This document shows positions 1-6,837 of a stretch of 11,978 bases of DNA, piece after piece. Source of the DNA: Kocuria sp. (GTDB lineage Bacteria > Actinomycetota > Actinomycetes > Actinomycetales > Micrococcaceae); NCBI GenBank assembly GCA_030453435.1, contig JAKDKI010000038.1, positions 1-11,978 on the forward strand, written 5' to 3'. Position 1 is the stretch's first letter; every line of letters starts with the position of its first letter. The notes beneath the pieces were generated by a model. It was not told the DNA's origin. It did no database searches and worked only from the letters and a program-made list of their open reading frames with translations. Position numbers and translations under genes: made by a program.

Positions 1-44
1 TTCTGGGGGTACACGATGCGGGGCGTGGTGCTGGACTCAGTCAT
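1..44 (-). CDS. Possible start of a divergent gene, cut by the window edge
   Basis: On the minus strand an ATG at 44-42 opens a frame that stays open to the edge and would begin MTESSTTPRIVYPQ. A short N-terminus rich in T, S and E followed by a more ordered stretch is common for actinobacterial proteins. A TAnnnT-type -10 candidate (TAGACT on the minus strand, 61 down to 56) lies just upstream and would leave only a few untranslated bases; no good ribosome binding site is visible. Only about 14 codons are in view, so the family cannot be identified and the frame could be open by chance. If real, it is transcribed away from the ABC transporter operon and shares the region 45-205 with it. Confidence 0.33.
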   Translation of the reverse strand, partial: MTESSTTPRIVYPQ

Positions 45-160
45 GTCAACGCCCCAGTCTACGGGCCCCGGGCGGCACACGACGCTCCGCAAGGTGCCCG
101 GTCAGAACACGATCGCATATCAAATGTGTGCCACGTCTCATTTTTAGACCGAACGGCAGG

Positions 161-166
161 TAATAT
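161..166 (+). promoter_or_regulatory. Candidate -10 box for the ABC transporter operon
   Basis: TAATAT stands out in otherwise GC-rich sequence and would place transcription start near 173, giving a leader of about 33 nt that contains the GAAAGGA ribosome binding site at 188-194. No convincing -35 hexamer sits 16-18 bp upstream (the region is TCATTT-like). I see no T-box motif or Trp-rich leader peptide in this short leader, although such control is known for related transporters in Firmicutes. Confidence 0.42.
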
Positions 167-205
167 CCAGGCACCATCATTTGTCTTGAAAGGACGCCCA
201 CCATC

Positions 206-1195
206 ATGAAGCGCACTCTTTCGCTCACGGCAGCGGCCGCCGCTTCCGCTCTGGTCCTGACCGCTTGCGGTTCAGGCGGCGGCGACGGCCAGTCCGAGGG
301 ACCCCAGGAAATCTCCGTGGGGATCGCTCAGTTCGTGGAACACCCCTCGCTCGATGCCGCCCGCGAGGGCTTCGTCTCCGCCCTGGAAGAGGGCGGCTAC
401 ACCGAAGGTGACAACCTGACCCTGGACGTACAGAACGCCTCGGGTGACCAGGCCACCGCAACCAACATCGCCTCAAACTTCGCTTCGGCAGATAACGATC
501 TGATCCTCGGTATCGCCACCCCCACGGCCCAGTCCCTGGCGCAAGCCGTCACCGACAAGCCCGTGCTGTTCACCGCCGTCACCGATCCCGTGGACGCCGG
601 ACTCGTGGACTCCATGGACGCGCCCGGGGCCAACATCACCGGAACCACGGACATGAACCCGGTTGACGAGCAGATCAAGCTCATCAAGCAGTTCGACCCG
701 GACGCCAAGTCCGTGGGCATCATTTACAGCTCCGGTGAGACCAACTCGCAGGTTCAGGTGGAGGAGGCCAAGAAGGCCGCCGAGGCCGAGGGCCTCAGCG
801 TGGAAGAGAAGACCGTGACCACCACCGCGGAGGTCGCACAGGCCGCCGAGTCCTTCGACACGGATTCCATTTACGTGCCTACCGACAACAAGGTGGTGGC
901 CGGTCTCGAAGCAGTGGTCGGTGCCGCCGAATCCAAGAAGATCCCGCTGATCGTGGGCGAGGGCGACTCCGTGGACCGTGGTGGCTTGGCGACCCAGGGC
1001 ATCAGCTACGAGGAGCTCGGCAAGCAGACCGGTGAAATGGCCCTGCGCATCCTCAACGAGGACGCGGACCCCGCCGAGATGGCCGTCGAGTCCCAGAACG
1101 AGACCCAGCTGATCATCAACGCCAAGGCCGCTGAAGCCATGGGCATCGAGATCCCGCAAGAACTGCGTGATTCCGCCGACACCGTAATCGAGTAA
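206..1195 (+). CDS. ABC transporter substrate-binding lipoprotein (ABC_sub_bind / TrpX-like family)
   Basis: This 329-residue protein is the extracytoplasmic solute receptor of an ABC importer. The N-terminus is a lipoprotein signal: positive residues K2-R3, an Ala/Leu-rich core and a lipobox L18-T19-A20-C21, then a flexible Gly/Ser stretch, so the mature protein is anchored to the membrane through Cys21. The rest reads as a two-lobe periplasmic-binding fold with features of the ABC_sub_bind family (PF04392): GIAQFVEHPSLDAAREGF near the mature start, a PTAQSLAQAV segment, TAVTDPVDAGLV, TGTTDMNPVDEQI and VGIIYSSGETNSQ. The start ATG has GAAAGGA at 188-194 with an 11-nt spacer. The permease gene follows after 6 nt and the ATPase after that, a complete importer order. 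Family members bind tryptophan or other aromatic amino acids in streptococci; the ligand here is not determined by sequence. Confidence 0.9.
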   Translation: MKRTLSLTAAAAASALVLTACGSGGGDGQSEGPQEISVGIAQFVEHPSLDAAREGFVSALEEGGYTEGDNLTLDVQNASGDQATATNIASNFASADNDLILGIATPTAQSLAQAVTDKPVLFTAVTDPVDAGLVDSMDAPGANITGTTDMNPVDEQIKLIKQFDPDAKSVGIIYSSGETNSQVQVEEAKKAAEAEGLSVEEKTVTTTAEVAQAAESFDTDSIYVPTDNKVVAGLEAVVGAAESKKIPLIVGEGDSVDRGGLATQGISYEELGKQTGEMALRILNEDADPAEMAVESQNETQLIINAKAAEAMGIEIPQELRDSADTVIE

Positions 1196-1201
1196 GCATT
1201 C

Positions 1202-2161
1202 ATGATTGCTGGAATCGAACTCGGCCTGATCTACGCCGTGATGGCCCTGGGCGTCTACCTCACGTTTCGTGTGTTGGACTTCCCGGACCTCACGGTGGAT
1301 CAGTCCTTCACCACTGGGGCCGCCACCGCGGCCATGATCATCCTGGGTGGTGGCAGCCCTTGGCTGGGCACCATTGCGGGATTCTTCGCCGGTGCGCTCG
1401 CGGGTCTCATCACGGGTCTGCTGCACACCAAAGCCCACATCAATGGCTTGCTGGCCGGCATTTTGACCATGACCGCCTTGTACTCCATCAACCTCAGGGT
1501 GATGGACGGCAAGGCCAACCTCGCCCTGCTGCGTGAAGACACCGTGTTCACGCCGCTGCGTGATGCGGGCCTGCAGGGATCCGTTGTGGGTGTGCTCCTG
1601 TTGCTGGCAGGGGTTCTACTGGTCAAGGTCGTGCTCGACTGGTTCCTCTACACGGATGCCGGACTGGCCATGCAAGCCACCGGTGACAACCCGGACATGA
1701 TTCGATCCTTCGGGGTGAACACGGACAACCAGAAGATTCTGGGATTGTGCCTGTCCAACGGCATGGTGGGCCTGTCCGGCGCCCTGGTGGCCCAGTACCA
1801 GGGCTTCGCGGACATCGGCATGGGTATCGGTCTGATCGTGGTGGGTCTGGCCTCCGTGATCCTGGGTCAGGGCATCTTCGGAACGCGCACGGTGGTCATC
1901 GCGACCGCTGCCGTGATTTTCGGATCCGTGTTGTACCGACTGGTCATCACCGCGGCCCTGCAACTGGGACTCAACCCGTCCGACATGAAGTTGATCTCCG
2001 CCGTGCTGGTGGTCATTGCGCTCGTGTTGCCGCAGTTGACGTTCTTCAAACGCTGGAACGCGCGTCGCAAGGATCGCGAAGCGCGAAAGGTTCAAACCGA
2101 CGTGGAACCCGGTGCAGGGACACCTGCCACCGTGGGCGGCCGAACCGGAGAGGGGCGATAA
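1202..2161 (+). CDS. ABC transporter permease (BPD_transp_2 type), partner of the preceding lipoprotein
   Basis: This 319-residue integral membrane protein would form the channel of the importer. Several hydrophobic helices alternate with short loops. Family hallmarks are visible: an opening GLIYAVMALGVYLTFRVLDF followed by PDLTVDQSFTTGAA, the central INGLLAGILTMTALYSINLR, and the cytoplasmic coupling stretch AMQATGDNPDMIRSFGV, which contacts the ATPase. The C-terminus is a basic, hydrophilic tail (roughly residues 282-319), longer than the core fold needs. The ATG lies 6 nt after the lipoprotein stop; only a weak GAGTAAG precedes it, so translation is probably coupled to the upstream gene. 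It resembles the TrpY-like permeases encoded beside PF04392 receptors. It could instead be described as a generic branched-chain-type permease, but the partner genes favour the first reading. Confidence 0.9.
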   Translation: MIAGIELGLIYAVMALGVYLTFRVLDFPDLTVDQSFTTGAATAAMIILGGGSPWLGTIAGFFAGALAGLITGLLHTKAHINGLLAGILTMTALYSINLRVMDGKANLALLREDTVFTPLRDAGLQGSVVGVLLLLAGVLLVKVVLDWFLYTDAGLAMQATGDNPDMIRSFGVNTDNQKILGLCLSNGMVGLSGALVAQYQGFADIGMGIGLIVVGLASVILGQGIFGTRTVVIATAAVIFGSVLYRLVITAALQLGLNPSDMKLISAVLVVIALVLPQLTFFKRWNARRKDREARKVQTDVEPGAGTPATVGGRTGEGR

Positions 2162-2164
2162 CCC

Positions 2165-2998
2165 ATGTTGACCATCAACGACGTGCGAAAAACGTTCTTC
2201 GCCGGCACCGTCAACGAACGCGTGGCCCTGGACGGCGTCAGCCTGACCGTGGAACCGGGGGACTTCGTCACCGTGATCGGCTCCAACGGCGCCGGAAAGT
2301 CCACGATGCTCAATACCGTGTCCGGGACGATCATCCCGGACACGGGGAGCATCGAGGTCTCCGGTGAGCAGGTCACCAAGCTGGGAGAGCACCGGAAGGC
2401 CCGCTGGATCTCTCGAGTGTTCCAGGACCCCATGAAGGGTTCCTCACCCAACCTGACGATCGAACAGAACATGGCCATTGCCTCACGGCGCGGCAAGTCC
2501 CGAGGGCTGTCCATGGGCGTCACGCGCTCGCGGAAACAACAGTTCCGGGATGAACTGGCCACGTTGGAACTGGGACTGGAAAATCGGCTGGGCGCCAAGG
2601 TCGGACTGTTGTCCGGCGGCCAGCGCCAAGCGCTGTCCCTGCTGATGGCCACATTCTCCTCACCGGAGATTCTGCTCCTGGACGAGCACACCGCCGCGTT
2701 GGACCCACAGCGTGCCAAGCACGTGACGGAGCTGACCGAGCGCATGGTGGCCGAACAGCATCTGACGACCATCATGGTCACCCACAACATGGAACAGGCC
2801 CTGCGTCTGGGGAACCGGTTGATCATGATGCACGAGGGCAAGATCTTGTTCGAGTTGAATGAGGAGCAGAAGTCCAGATCCACCGTGTCCGATCTGCTGT
2901 CCGAGTTCCAGAAACTGCAAACGGTCAGCGGGGAACCCACACTCGATGACGCTACGCTGCTAGAAACAGTCCGCGTCACAGAGCAAGGAAAACAGTAG
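2165..2998 (+). CDS. ABC transporter ATP-binding protein
   Basis: This 277-residue cytoplasmic ATPase powers the importer. All nucleotide-binding motifs are intact: Walker A GSNGAGKST (39-47), Q-loop Q87 in the segment RVFQDPMKGSSPNLTIEQNM, signature LSGGQRQ (149-155), Walker B ILLLDEH with catalytic E174, D-loop ALDP (178-181) and switch histidine H207 in VTHNM. The HTAALDP sequence after Walker B is typical of ATPases that pair with PF04392 receptors (COG1101 type), where a His follows the catalytic Glu. The start ATG is 4 nt after the permease stop and has a strong GGAGAGGGG ribosome binding site at 2147-2155 with a 9-nt spacer. The C-terminal 30 residues or so extend past the usual domain without a recognisable motif. 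Together with the two preceding genes it makes a complete importer. Confidence 0.94.
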   Translation: MLTINDVRKTFFAGTVNERVALDGVSLTVEPGDFVTVIGSNGAGKSTMLNTVSGTIIPDTGSIEVSGEQVTKLGEHRKARWISRVFQDPMKGSSPNLTIEQNMAIASRRGKSRGLSMGVTRSRKQQFRDELATLELGLENRLGAKVGLLSGGQRQALSLLMATFSSPEILLLDEHTAALDPQRAKHVTELTERMVAEQHLTTIMVTHNMEQALRLGNRLIMMHEGKILFELNEEQKSRSTVSDLLSEFQKLQTVSGEPTLDDATLLETVRVTEQGKQ

Positions 2999-3003
2999 TC
3001 ACC

Positions 3004-3378
3004 GTGAACACGAACAGGCGCCAGCGCACCACATCAATGATCTCTCTGGCTGGTCTGCTGGCCCTGTTCGTGTGTATCTTCACCCTCCCGCCGGCGCTGG
3101 TGCACCTGGGGAGGGCAGCCTCGGAAACCGCGTCCGTGCCACTCACGGGCAGCGCGCTGGCCACGATCATCGTGGGTTTCGGCACCCTGCTGATCGGCGG
3201 GGTGCTGAGCATCATCGGCATGGCGCGGCGGCGCACCTCCGCCCCGGCGCACAATCCTGAGGACGACTACGTGGCCGAGCAATTCGGCGAGGGGGAGATG
3301 CTCCACGACTACGACCCCCTGGAGCTGAACCCGCAGCTGCGAGCCCGGCAGCGCCACAGCGACAACGATCGCGACTGA
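3004..3378 (+). CDS. Small two-helix membrane protein of unknown function
   Basis: I do not recognise this 124-residue protein. It has a short basic N-terminus (NTNRRQR), a hydrophobic helix at about residues 12-33, an extracellular-looking loop of about 15 residues, a second helix at about 47-70, then the positive cluster ARRRTS. The acidic, charged C-terminal tail of about 50 residues ends in DNDRD. The positive-inside rule puts both termini in the cytoplasm. The GTG start is 5 nt after the ATPase stop, with AAGGAA at 2985-2990 as a somewhat distant ribosome binding site (13-nt spacer). A downstream ATG at codon 12 would remove the basic N-terminus, so GTG is preferred. It is the last gene before a strong terminator, so it is co-transcribed with the transporter; an accessory role in uptake is possible but is only inferred from position. 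Confidence 0.78.
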   Translation: MNTNRRQRTTSMISLAGLLALFVCIFTLPPALVHLGRAASETASVPLTGSALATIIVGFGTLLIGGVLSIIGMARRRTSAPAHNPEDDYVAEQFGEGEMLHDYDPLELNPQLRARQRHSDNDRD

Positions 3379-3383
3379 ACGAT

Positions 3384-3414
3384 AAAACCCCCGAACGAAC
3401 GGTTCGGGGGTTTT
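3384..3414. terminator. Bidirectional intrinsic terminator
   Basis: A perfect 13-bp stem (3384-3396 with 3402-3414) encloses a 5-nt loop. The arm AAAACCCCCGAAC gives a GC-rich stem with TTTT following on the plus strand and, through the AAAA on the left, TTTT on the minus strand. It lies 5 nt after the stop of the small membrane protein gene and can also stop transcripts coming leftward from the tRNA-Arg gene. Confidence 0.92.
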
Positions 3415-3504
3415 CTACTCGGTACGTCAGCGCGCAGGCGAGGTGAGCGGGGCGGGGTGACGCGGCGGCGTCGTCGGCGCCAGAAGGGCCGTTAAACGAA
3501 AAAG

Positions 3505-3577
3505 TGCCCGCGATAGGAATCGAACCTACGACCTTCTGCTCCGGAGGCAGACGCTCTATCCCCTGAGCTACGCGGGC
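3505..3577 (-). tRNA. tRNA-Arg (anticodon CCG)
   Basis: The minus strand folds into a full cloverleaf of 73 nt. The acceptor stem is GCCCGCG (3577-3571) with CGCGGGC (3512-3506), and the discriminator base is A (3505). The D arm has GCTC/GAGC stems. The anticodon stem is TCTGC/GCAGA around the 7-nt loop CTCCGGA, and the T arm has loop TTCGATT. The anticodon is CCG (3544-3542), reading the arginine codon CGG. CCA is not fully encoded: the 3' side continues A-C-T-T-T-T-T, as is usual for actinobacterial tRNA genes. It is divergent from argS, whose product charges it, and it converges on the terminator at 3384-3414. Confidence 0.97.
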
Positions 3578-3625
3578 GGGGGCTGTCCTGCGGGTCCGTG
3601 AACCGGGCCGTGAACAACTCGATCG

Positions 3626-3634
3626 ATATTAGCA
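3626..3634 (-). promoter_or_regulatory. Candidate promoter (-10) of the tRNA-Arg gene
   Basis: On the minus strand TGC-TAATAT (3634 down to 3626) is an extended -10 element. It predicts transcription start near 3619, about 42 nt before the mature tRNA 5' end. The -35 position holds TTCGCC, only a partial match to TTGACA. It lies back to back with the argS promoter. Confidence 0.5.
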
Positions 3635-3687
3635 GGTTCGTCACGGCAGGCGAATTGACTCGAATCGGTGGGCGCGGTTCGTCCCGT

Positions 3688-3693
3688 TACACT
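3688..3693 (+). promoter_or_regulatory. Candidate -10 box giving a leaderless argS transcript
   Basis: TACACT fits the actinobacterial TAnnnT consensus. Its last base lies 7 nt before the G of the argS GTG at 3700, so +1 would be the start codon itself. No Shine-Dalgarno sequence lies between the box and GTG (GGTCCG only). The -35 region is poor at 17 bp spacing; TTGACT at 3655-3660 is 27 bp away and too far for a standard sigma-70-type promoter. Leaderless GTG/ATG transcripts with this layout are well known in mycobacteria and corynebacteria. Confidence 0.6.
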
Positions 3694-3699
3694 GGTCCG

Positions 3700-5370
3700 G
3701 TGACTCCTGAAGAACTTTCCGCTGCCGTATCCGCATGCCTGCACGAGGCCGTAGCCGCCGGTGATCTGACCCTGGTGGACGGTGCAGAGCTTCCCGAAGC
3801 GAAGGTCGAGCGCCCCAAGAATCGTGAACACGGGGACTGGGCCACCACCGTGGCCATGCAGGCGTCCAAGAGATTCGGTCGCAAGCCCCGTGAGATCGCC
3901 GAGATCCTGGTCGAGCGCTTGAGCAATGTGCCCGGCGTGGCCGCCGTGGACATCGCCGGTCCCGGCTTCCTGAACATTAAGCTCGAGGCCGCCGCGGCCG
4001 GTGAGCTCGCGCAGTCGATCGTCGAGCAGGGCGTCTCCTACGGCACCTCTGACGTTCTGAGCGGCACTGCCATCAACCTGGAATTCGTCTCCGCCAATCC
4101 CACGGGTCCCATTCACCTGGGCGGTACCCGCTGGGCTGCCGTGGGCGATTCGCTGGCCCGCGTCCTGCAGTCGCAGGGTGCCCAGGTCACTCGCGAGTAC
4201 TACTTCAACGACCACGGTGCGCAGATCGACCGGTTCGCGCGTTCACTGCTGGCTCGTGCCCGTAACGAGGACGCACCCGAGGACGGTTACGGCGGACAGT
4301 ACATCTCGGACATCGCCCAGCGTGTGCTTGAGCAGCACCCTGACGCCTTGGAGTCCGAGGATCCGCAGGAAGTCTTCCGCGCCAACGGTGTGGAGCTGAT
4401 GTTCCAGGAGATCAAGTCCTCACTGCACGAGTTCGGGGTGGACTTCGATGTCTTCTTCCATGAGAACTCCCTGTTCGAAGGTGGACAGGTCGAGCAGCTG
4501 GTCGAACAGCTCAAGGACTCGGACGCCATGTACTTCAAGGACGGCGCCTGGTGGCTGCGGTCCACGGACTACGGCGACGACAAGGACCGCGTGGTCATCA
4601 AGTCGGACGGTAACGCCGCCTACATTGCCGGTGACATCGCCTACTTCAAGGACAAGCGCGGCCGCGGGGCGGATCTGTGCATCTACATGCTGGGCGCGGA
4701 TCACCACGGCTACGTGGCTCGGCTGAAGGCTGTCGCCGCAGCGCTGGGGGATTCCCCGGAGCGCGTGGAGGTGCTGATCGGCCAAATGGTCAATCTGGTC
4801 CGCGAGGGCGTGGCCGTGCGCATGTCCAAGCGTGCCGGCACCGTGGTGACCATGGAGGACCTCGTGGAGGTCGTGGGGGTGGACGCCGCGCGCTACTCCC
4901 TGACCCGTTACTCGGTGGACTCCAATATCGACATCGACCTGGATGTGCTGACCAAGCGCTCCAACGAGAACCCCGTGTTCTACGTCCAGTACGCCCACGC
5001 CCGCACCTGCGCCGTGCAGCGCAACGCTGAGGCCGCCGGGGTGCGTCGCGTGGCAGAGGACGGATCGGATCTTTTCGACGCCGCTCTGCTCGATCACGCT
5101 CGCGAAGCAGACCTGCTCGCCGCATTGGGGCAGTACCCCTCCGTGGTCGCCCAGGCCGCCGAACTGCGCGAACCGCACCGCGTGGCCCGCCACCTGGAAC
5201 TTCTGGCGGGCACCTATCACCGCTGGTACGACGTGTGCCGCGTGGCACCCCAGGGCGGCGGCCCGGTCGAACCGGTACACAACTCTCGCTTGTGGCTCAA
5301 CGACGCCGTGCAGCAGGTCCTGGCCAACGGCCTGACCCTGCTGGGCGTCGGTGCGCCGGAACGGATGTGA
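3700..5370 (+). CDS. argS: Arginine--tRNA ligase
   Basis: This class I aminoacyl-tRNA synthetase of 556 residues joins arginine to tRNA-Arg with ATP in the cytoplasm. The class I HIGH motif appears as H139-L-G-G in [20 protein letters not shown], the variant usual in actinobacterial ArgRS. The KMSKS-type loop is M375-S-K-R-A-G. The N-terminal part (about 1-115) matches the ArgRS additional domain that recognises the tRNA D-loop. The C-terminal part, from about residue 420 with [16 protein letters not shown], is the anticodon-binding helical domain ending in the short GVGAPERM tail. A longer frame opens at GTG 3598, but that extension runs through the tRNA promoter region and lacks family similarity; GTG 3700 gives the expected N-terminus [10 protein letters not shown]. 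The gene lies beside tRNA-Arg(CCG) and heads the operon with lysA 4 nt downstream. Confidence 0.97.
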   Translation: MTPEELSAAVSACLHEAVAAGDLTLVDGAELPEAKVERPKNREHGDWATTVAMQASKRFGRKPREIAEILVERLSNVPGVAAVDIAGPGFLNIKLEAAAAGELAQSIVEQGVSYGTSDVLSGTAINLEFVSANPTGPIHLGGTRWAAVGDSLARVLQSQGAQVTREYYFNDHGAQIDRFARSLLARARNEDAPEDGYGGQYISDIAQRVLEQHPDALESEDPQEVFRANGVELMFQEIKSSLHEFGVDFDVFFHENSLFEGGQVEQLVEQLKDSDAMYFKDGAWWLRSTDYGDDKDRVVIKSDGNAAYIAGDIAYFKDKRGRGADLCIYMLGADHHGYVARLKAVAAALGDSPERVEVLIGQMVNLVREGVAVRMSKRAGTVVTMEDLVEVVGVDAARYSLTRYSVDSNIDIDLDVLTKRSNENPVFYVQYAHARTCAVQRNAEAAGVRRVAEDGSDLFDAALLDHAREADLLAALGQYPSVVAQAAELREPHRVARHLELLAGTYHRWYDVCRVAPQGGGPVEPVHNSRLWLNDAVQQVLANGLTLLGVGAPERM

Positions 5371-5374
5371 TGTC

Positions 5375-6814
5375 GTGAGTTCAACAGACAACGCCCACCC
5401 GCTGGCGCCGGGATGGCTGACCGTCCCCGAAGACAACGCCGCACTGGACCCCAAGGTCTTCACCGGGCAGTACGACCGTGATGATCGCGGCTGCGTCACC
5501 GTGGACGGCGTGTCCGTGACCGAACTGGCGGAGCGTTACGGCTCACCGAGCTACGTGATCTCGGAAGACACTTTCCGCTCCCGCGCCCGCGGGTTCCGCG
5601 AGGCTTTCGAAGCCGCGTTCTCTCCCCTGGGCGTTGACGTGGAGGTCTACTACGCGTCCAAGGCACTCTTGAACACGCACGTGGCACGGTGGGCCCAGGA
5701 CGAGGGTCTCAACGTGGACACCGCGTCCGGCGGTGAACTCGAAGTCGCGCTGCGCGCCGGAGTGGATCCTTCCAAGATCGCGTTGCACGGTAACAACAAG
5801 TCTGCCGCGGAGATCACTCGCGCGCTGGACACAGGTGTGGGGCGCATCGTGGTGGACTCCCTTCCGGAGATCCAGCTGGTTGCGGACCTCGCGCAGAAGC
5901 TTGCGGTGCGCGCTCCCATCATGTTGCGCGTGACCCCGGGTGTGCACGCCTCGACCCATGAGTTCATCGCCACGGCCCACGAGGACCAGAAGTTCGGGCT
6001 GTCGCTCAATCCTTCCGTCGAGGGGGAGGACTCGCCCGCACTGCAGGCTCTCGCCCAGTGCGTGGCGCTGCGGGAACACCTGGACCTACGCGGACTGCAC
6101 TGCCACATCGGATCCCAAATCTTCGCGGCGGAAGGTTTTGGCCAGGCCGCCGAGCGCGTGCTGGCCCTGCGCGAAACCGTGGCCGAGCGCTGGTCAACGG
6201 TGCTGCCCGAACTGGATCTGGGTGGCGGTCACGGTGTGGCCTACACGAGTGCGGACGAACCCCGTACGGCTGAGTCGATCGCCACGGATCTCGCTGAGCA
6301 CCTCGCCGGTCTGCTCAAGAATTCCGAGTTGCCGCTTCCGCACCTTTCGTTCGAGCCCGGCCGCTTCATTGCGGGTCCTTCCGGTTGCACCGTGTACACA
6401 GTGGGCACGGTGAAGACCGTGACCGTCAGCCCCGGTGTGGAGCGCCGCTACGTCTCCGTGGACGGTGGCATGAGCGACAACGCCCGCCCGGTCCTCTACG
6501 ACGCCGATTACACCGCTGTGCTCGCCAACCGCGTCTCGGATGCGGATCCCGTGCTCAGCCGCGTGGTCGGGAAACACTGCGAATCCGGTGACATCGTGGT
6601 GCGGGACGTCTACCTGCCGGCGGATGTCACGGCCGGTGACCTGCTGGTGGTACCCGTGACCGGTGCGTACTGCTGGGCGCTGTCCAGCAACTACAACTGG
6701 CTCACCCGACCCGGAATGATCAGCGTGGATGCTCAAGGACAGGTCCAGGTTCTGATCCGCGCCGAAACCGTCGACGATCTGCTGGCCCGGGACACCGGCG
6801 CGAGCGCCGAATAA
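5375..6814 (+). CDS. lysA: Diaminopimelate decarboxylase
   Basis: This PLP enzyme of 479 residues removes CO2 from meso-diaminopimelate to make L-lysine, the last step of the pathway. It has an alanine-racemase-like barrel followed by a beta domain. K96 in YYASKALLNT is the residue that binds PLP. HCHIGSQ (H244 is the second His), the Gly-rich phosphate-binding LGGGHG (G283-G287) and EPGRFI (E327) follow. C402 in CESGD is the catalytic cysteine contributed across the dimer, and GAYCWALSSNYN is the usual C-terminal substrate and PLP contact. The GTG at 5375 lies 4 nt after the argS stop with a weak GGAACGGA upstream; GTG 5351 would overlap argS by 20 nt and adds residues with no family match, so 5375 is preferred. 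The synteny argS-lysA is conserved in actinobacteria. Confidence 0.96.
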   Translation: MSSTDNAHPLAPGWLTVPEDNAALDPKVFTGQYDRDDRGCVTVDGVSVTELAERYGSPSYVISEDTFRSRARGFREAFEAAFSPLGVDVEVYYASKALLNTHVARWAQDEGLNVDTASGGELEVALRAGVDPSKIALHGNNKSAAEITRALDTGVGRIVVDSLPEIQLVADLAQKLAVRAPIMLRVTPGVHASTHEFIATAHEDQKFGLSLNPSVEGEDSPALQALAQCVALREHLDLRGLHCHIGSQIFAAEGFGQAAERVLALRETVAERWSTVLPELDLGGGHGVAYTSADEPRTAESIATDLAEHLAGLLKNSELPLPHLSFEPGRFIAGPSGCTVYTVGTVKTVTVSPGVERRYVSVDGGMSDNARPVLYDADYTAVLANRVSDADPVLSRVVGKHCESGDIVVRDVYLPADVTAGDLLVVPVTGAYCWALSSNYNWLTRPGMISVDAQGQVQVLIRAETVDDLLARDTGASAE

Positions 6815-6837
6815 GCCCCCAAGGAATATCAGGAGCA

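Noticed and set aside
74..132. Inverted repeat GGCACAC (74-80) and GTGTGCC (126-132) as an operator or leader stem
   Set aside because: Seven-bp arms 45 nt apart lying upstream of the likely transcription start are easily explained by chance.
473..1438. A long minus-strand frame across the lipoprotein gene
   Set aside because: It is antisense to a gene with a clear lipobox and family motifs and extends into the permease gene; it is a GC-bias artefact.
206..3378. Assigning the importer as a tryptophan transporter by name
   Set aside because: Family membership alone does not fix the ligand, and no Trp-specific regulation is visible, so no gene symbols are given.
3505..3577. tRNA-Arg as an integration site for a mobile element
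   Set aside because: No integrase gene, no duplicated tRNA 3' end and no composition change are visible nearby.
3598..3699. N-terminal extension of argS from GTG 3598
   Set aside because: The extension covers the tRNA promoter and the argS -10 box and is not part of the ArgRS fold.
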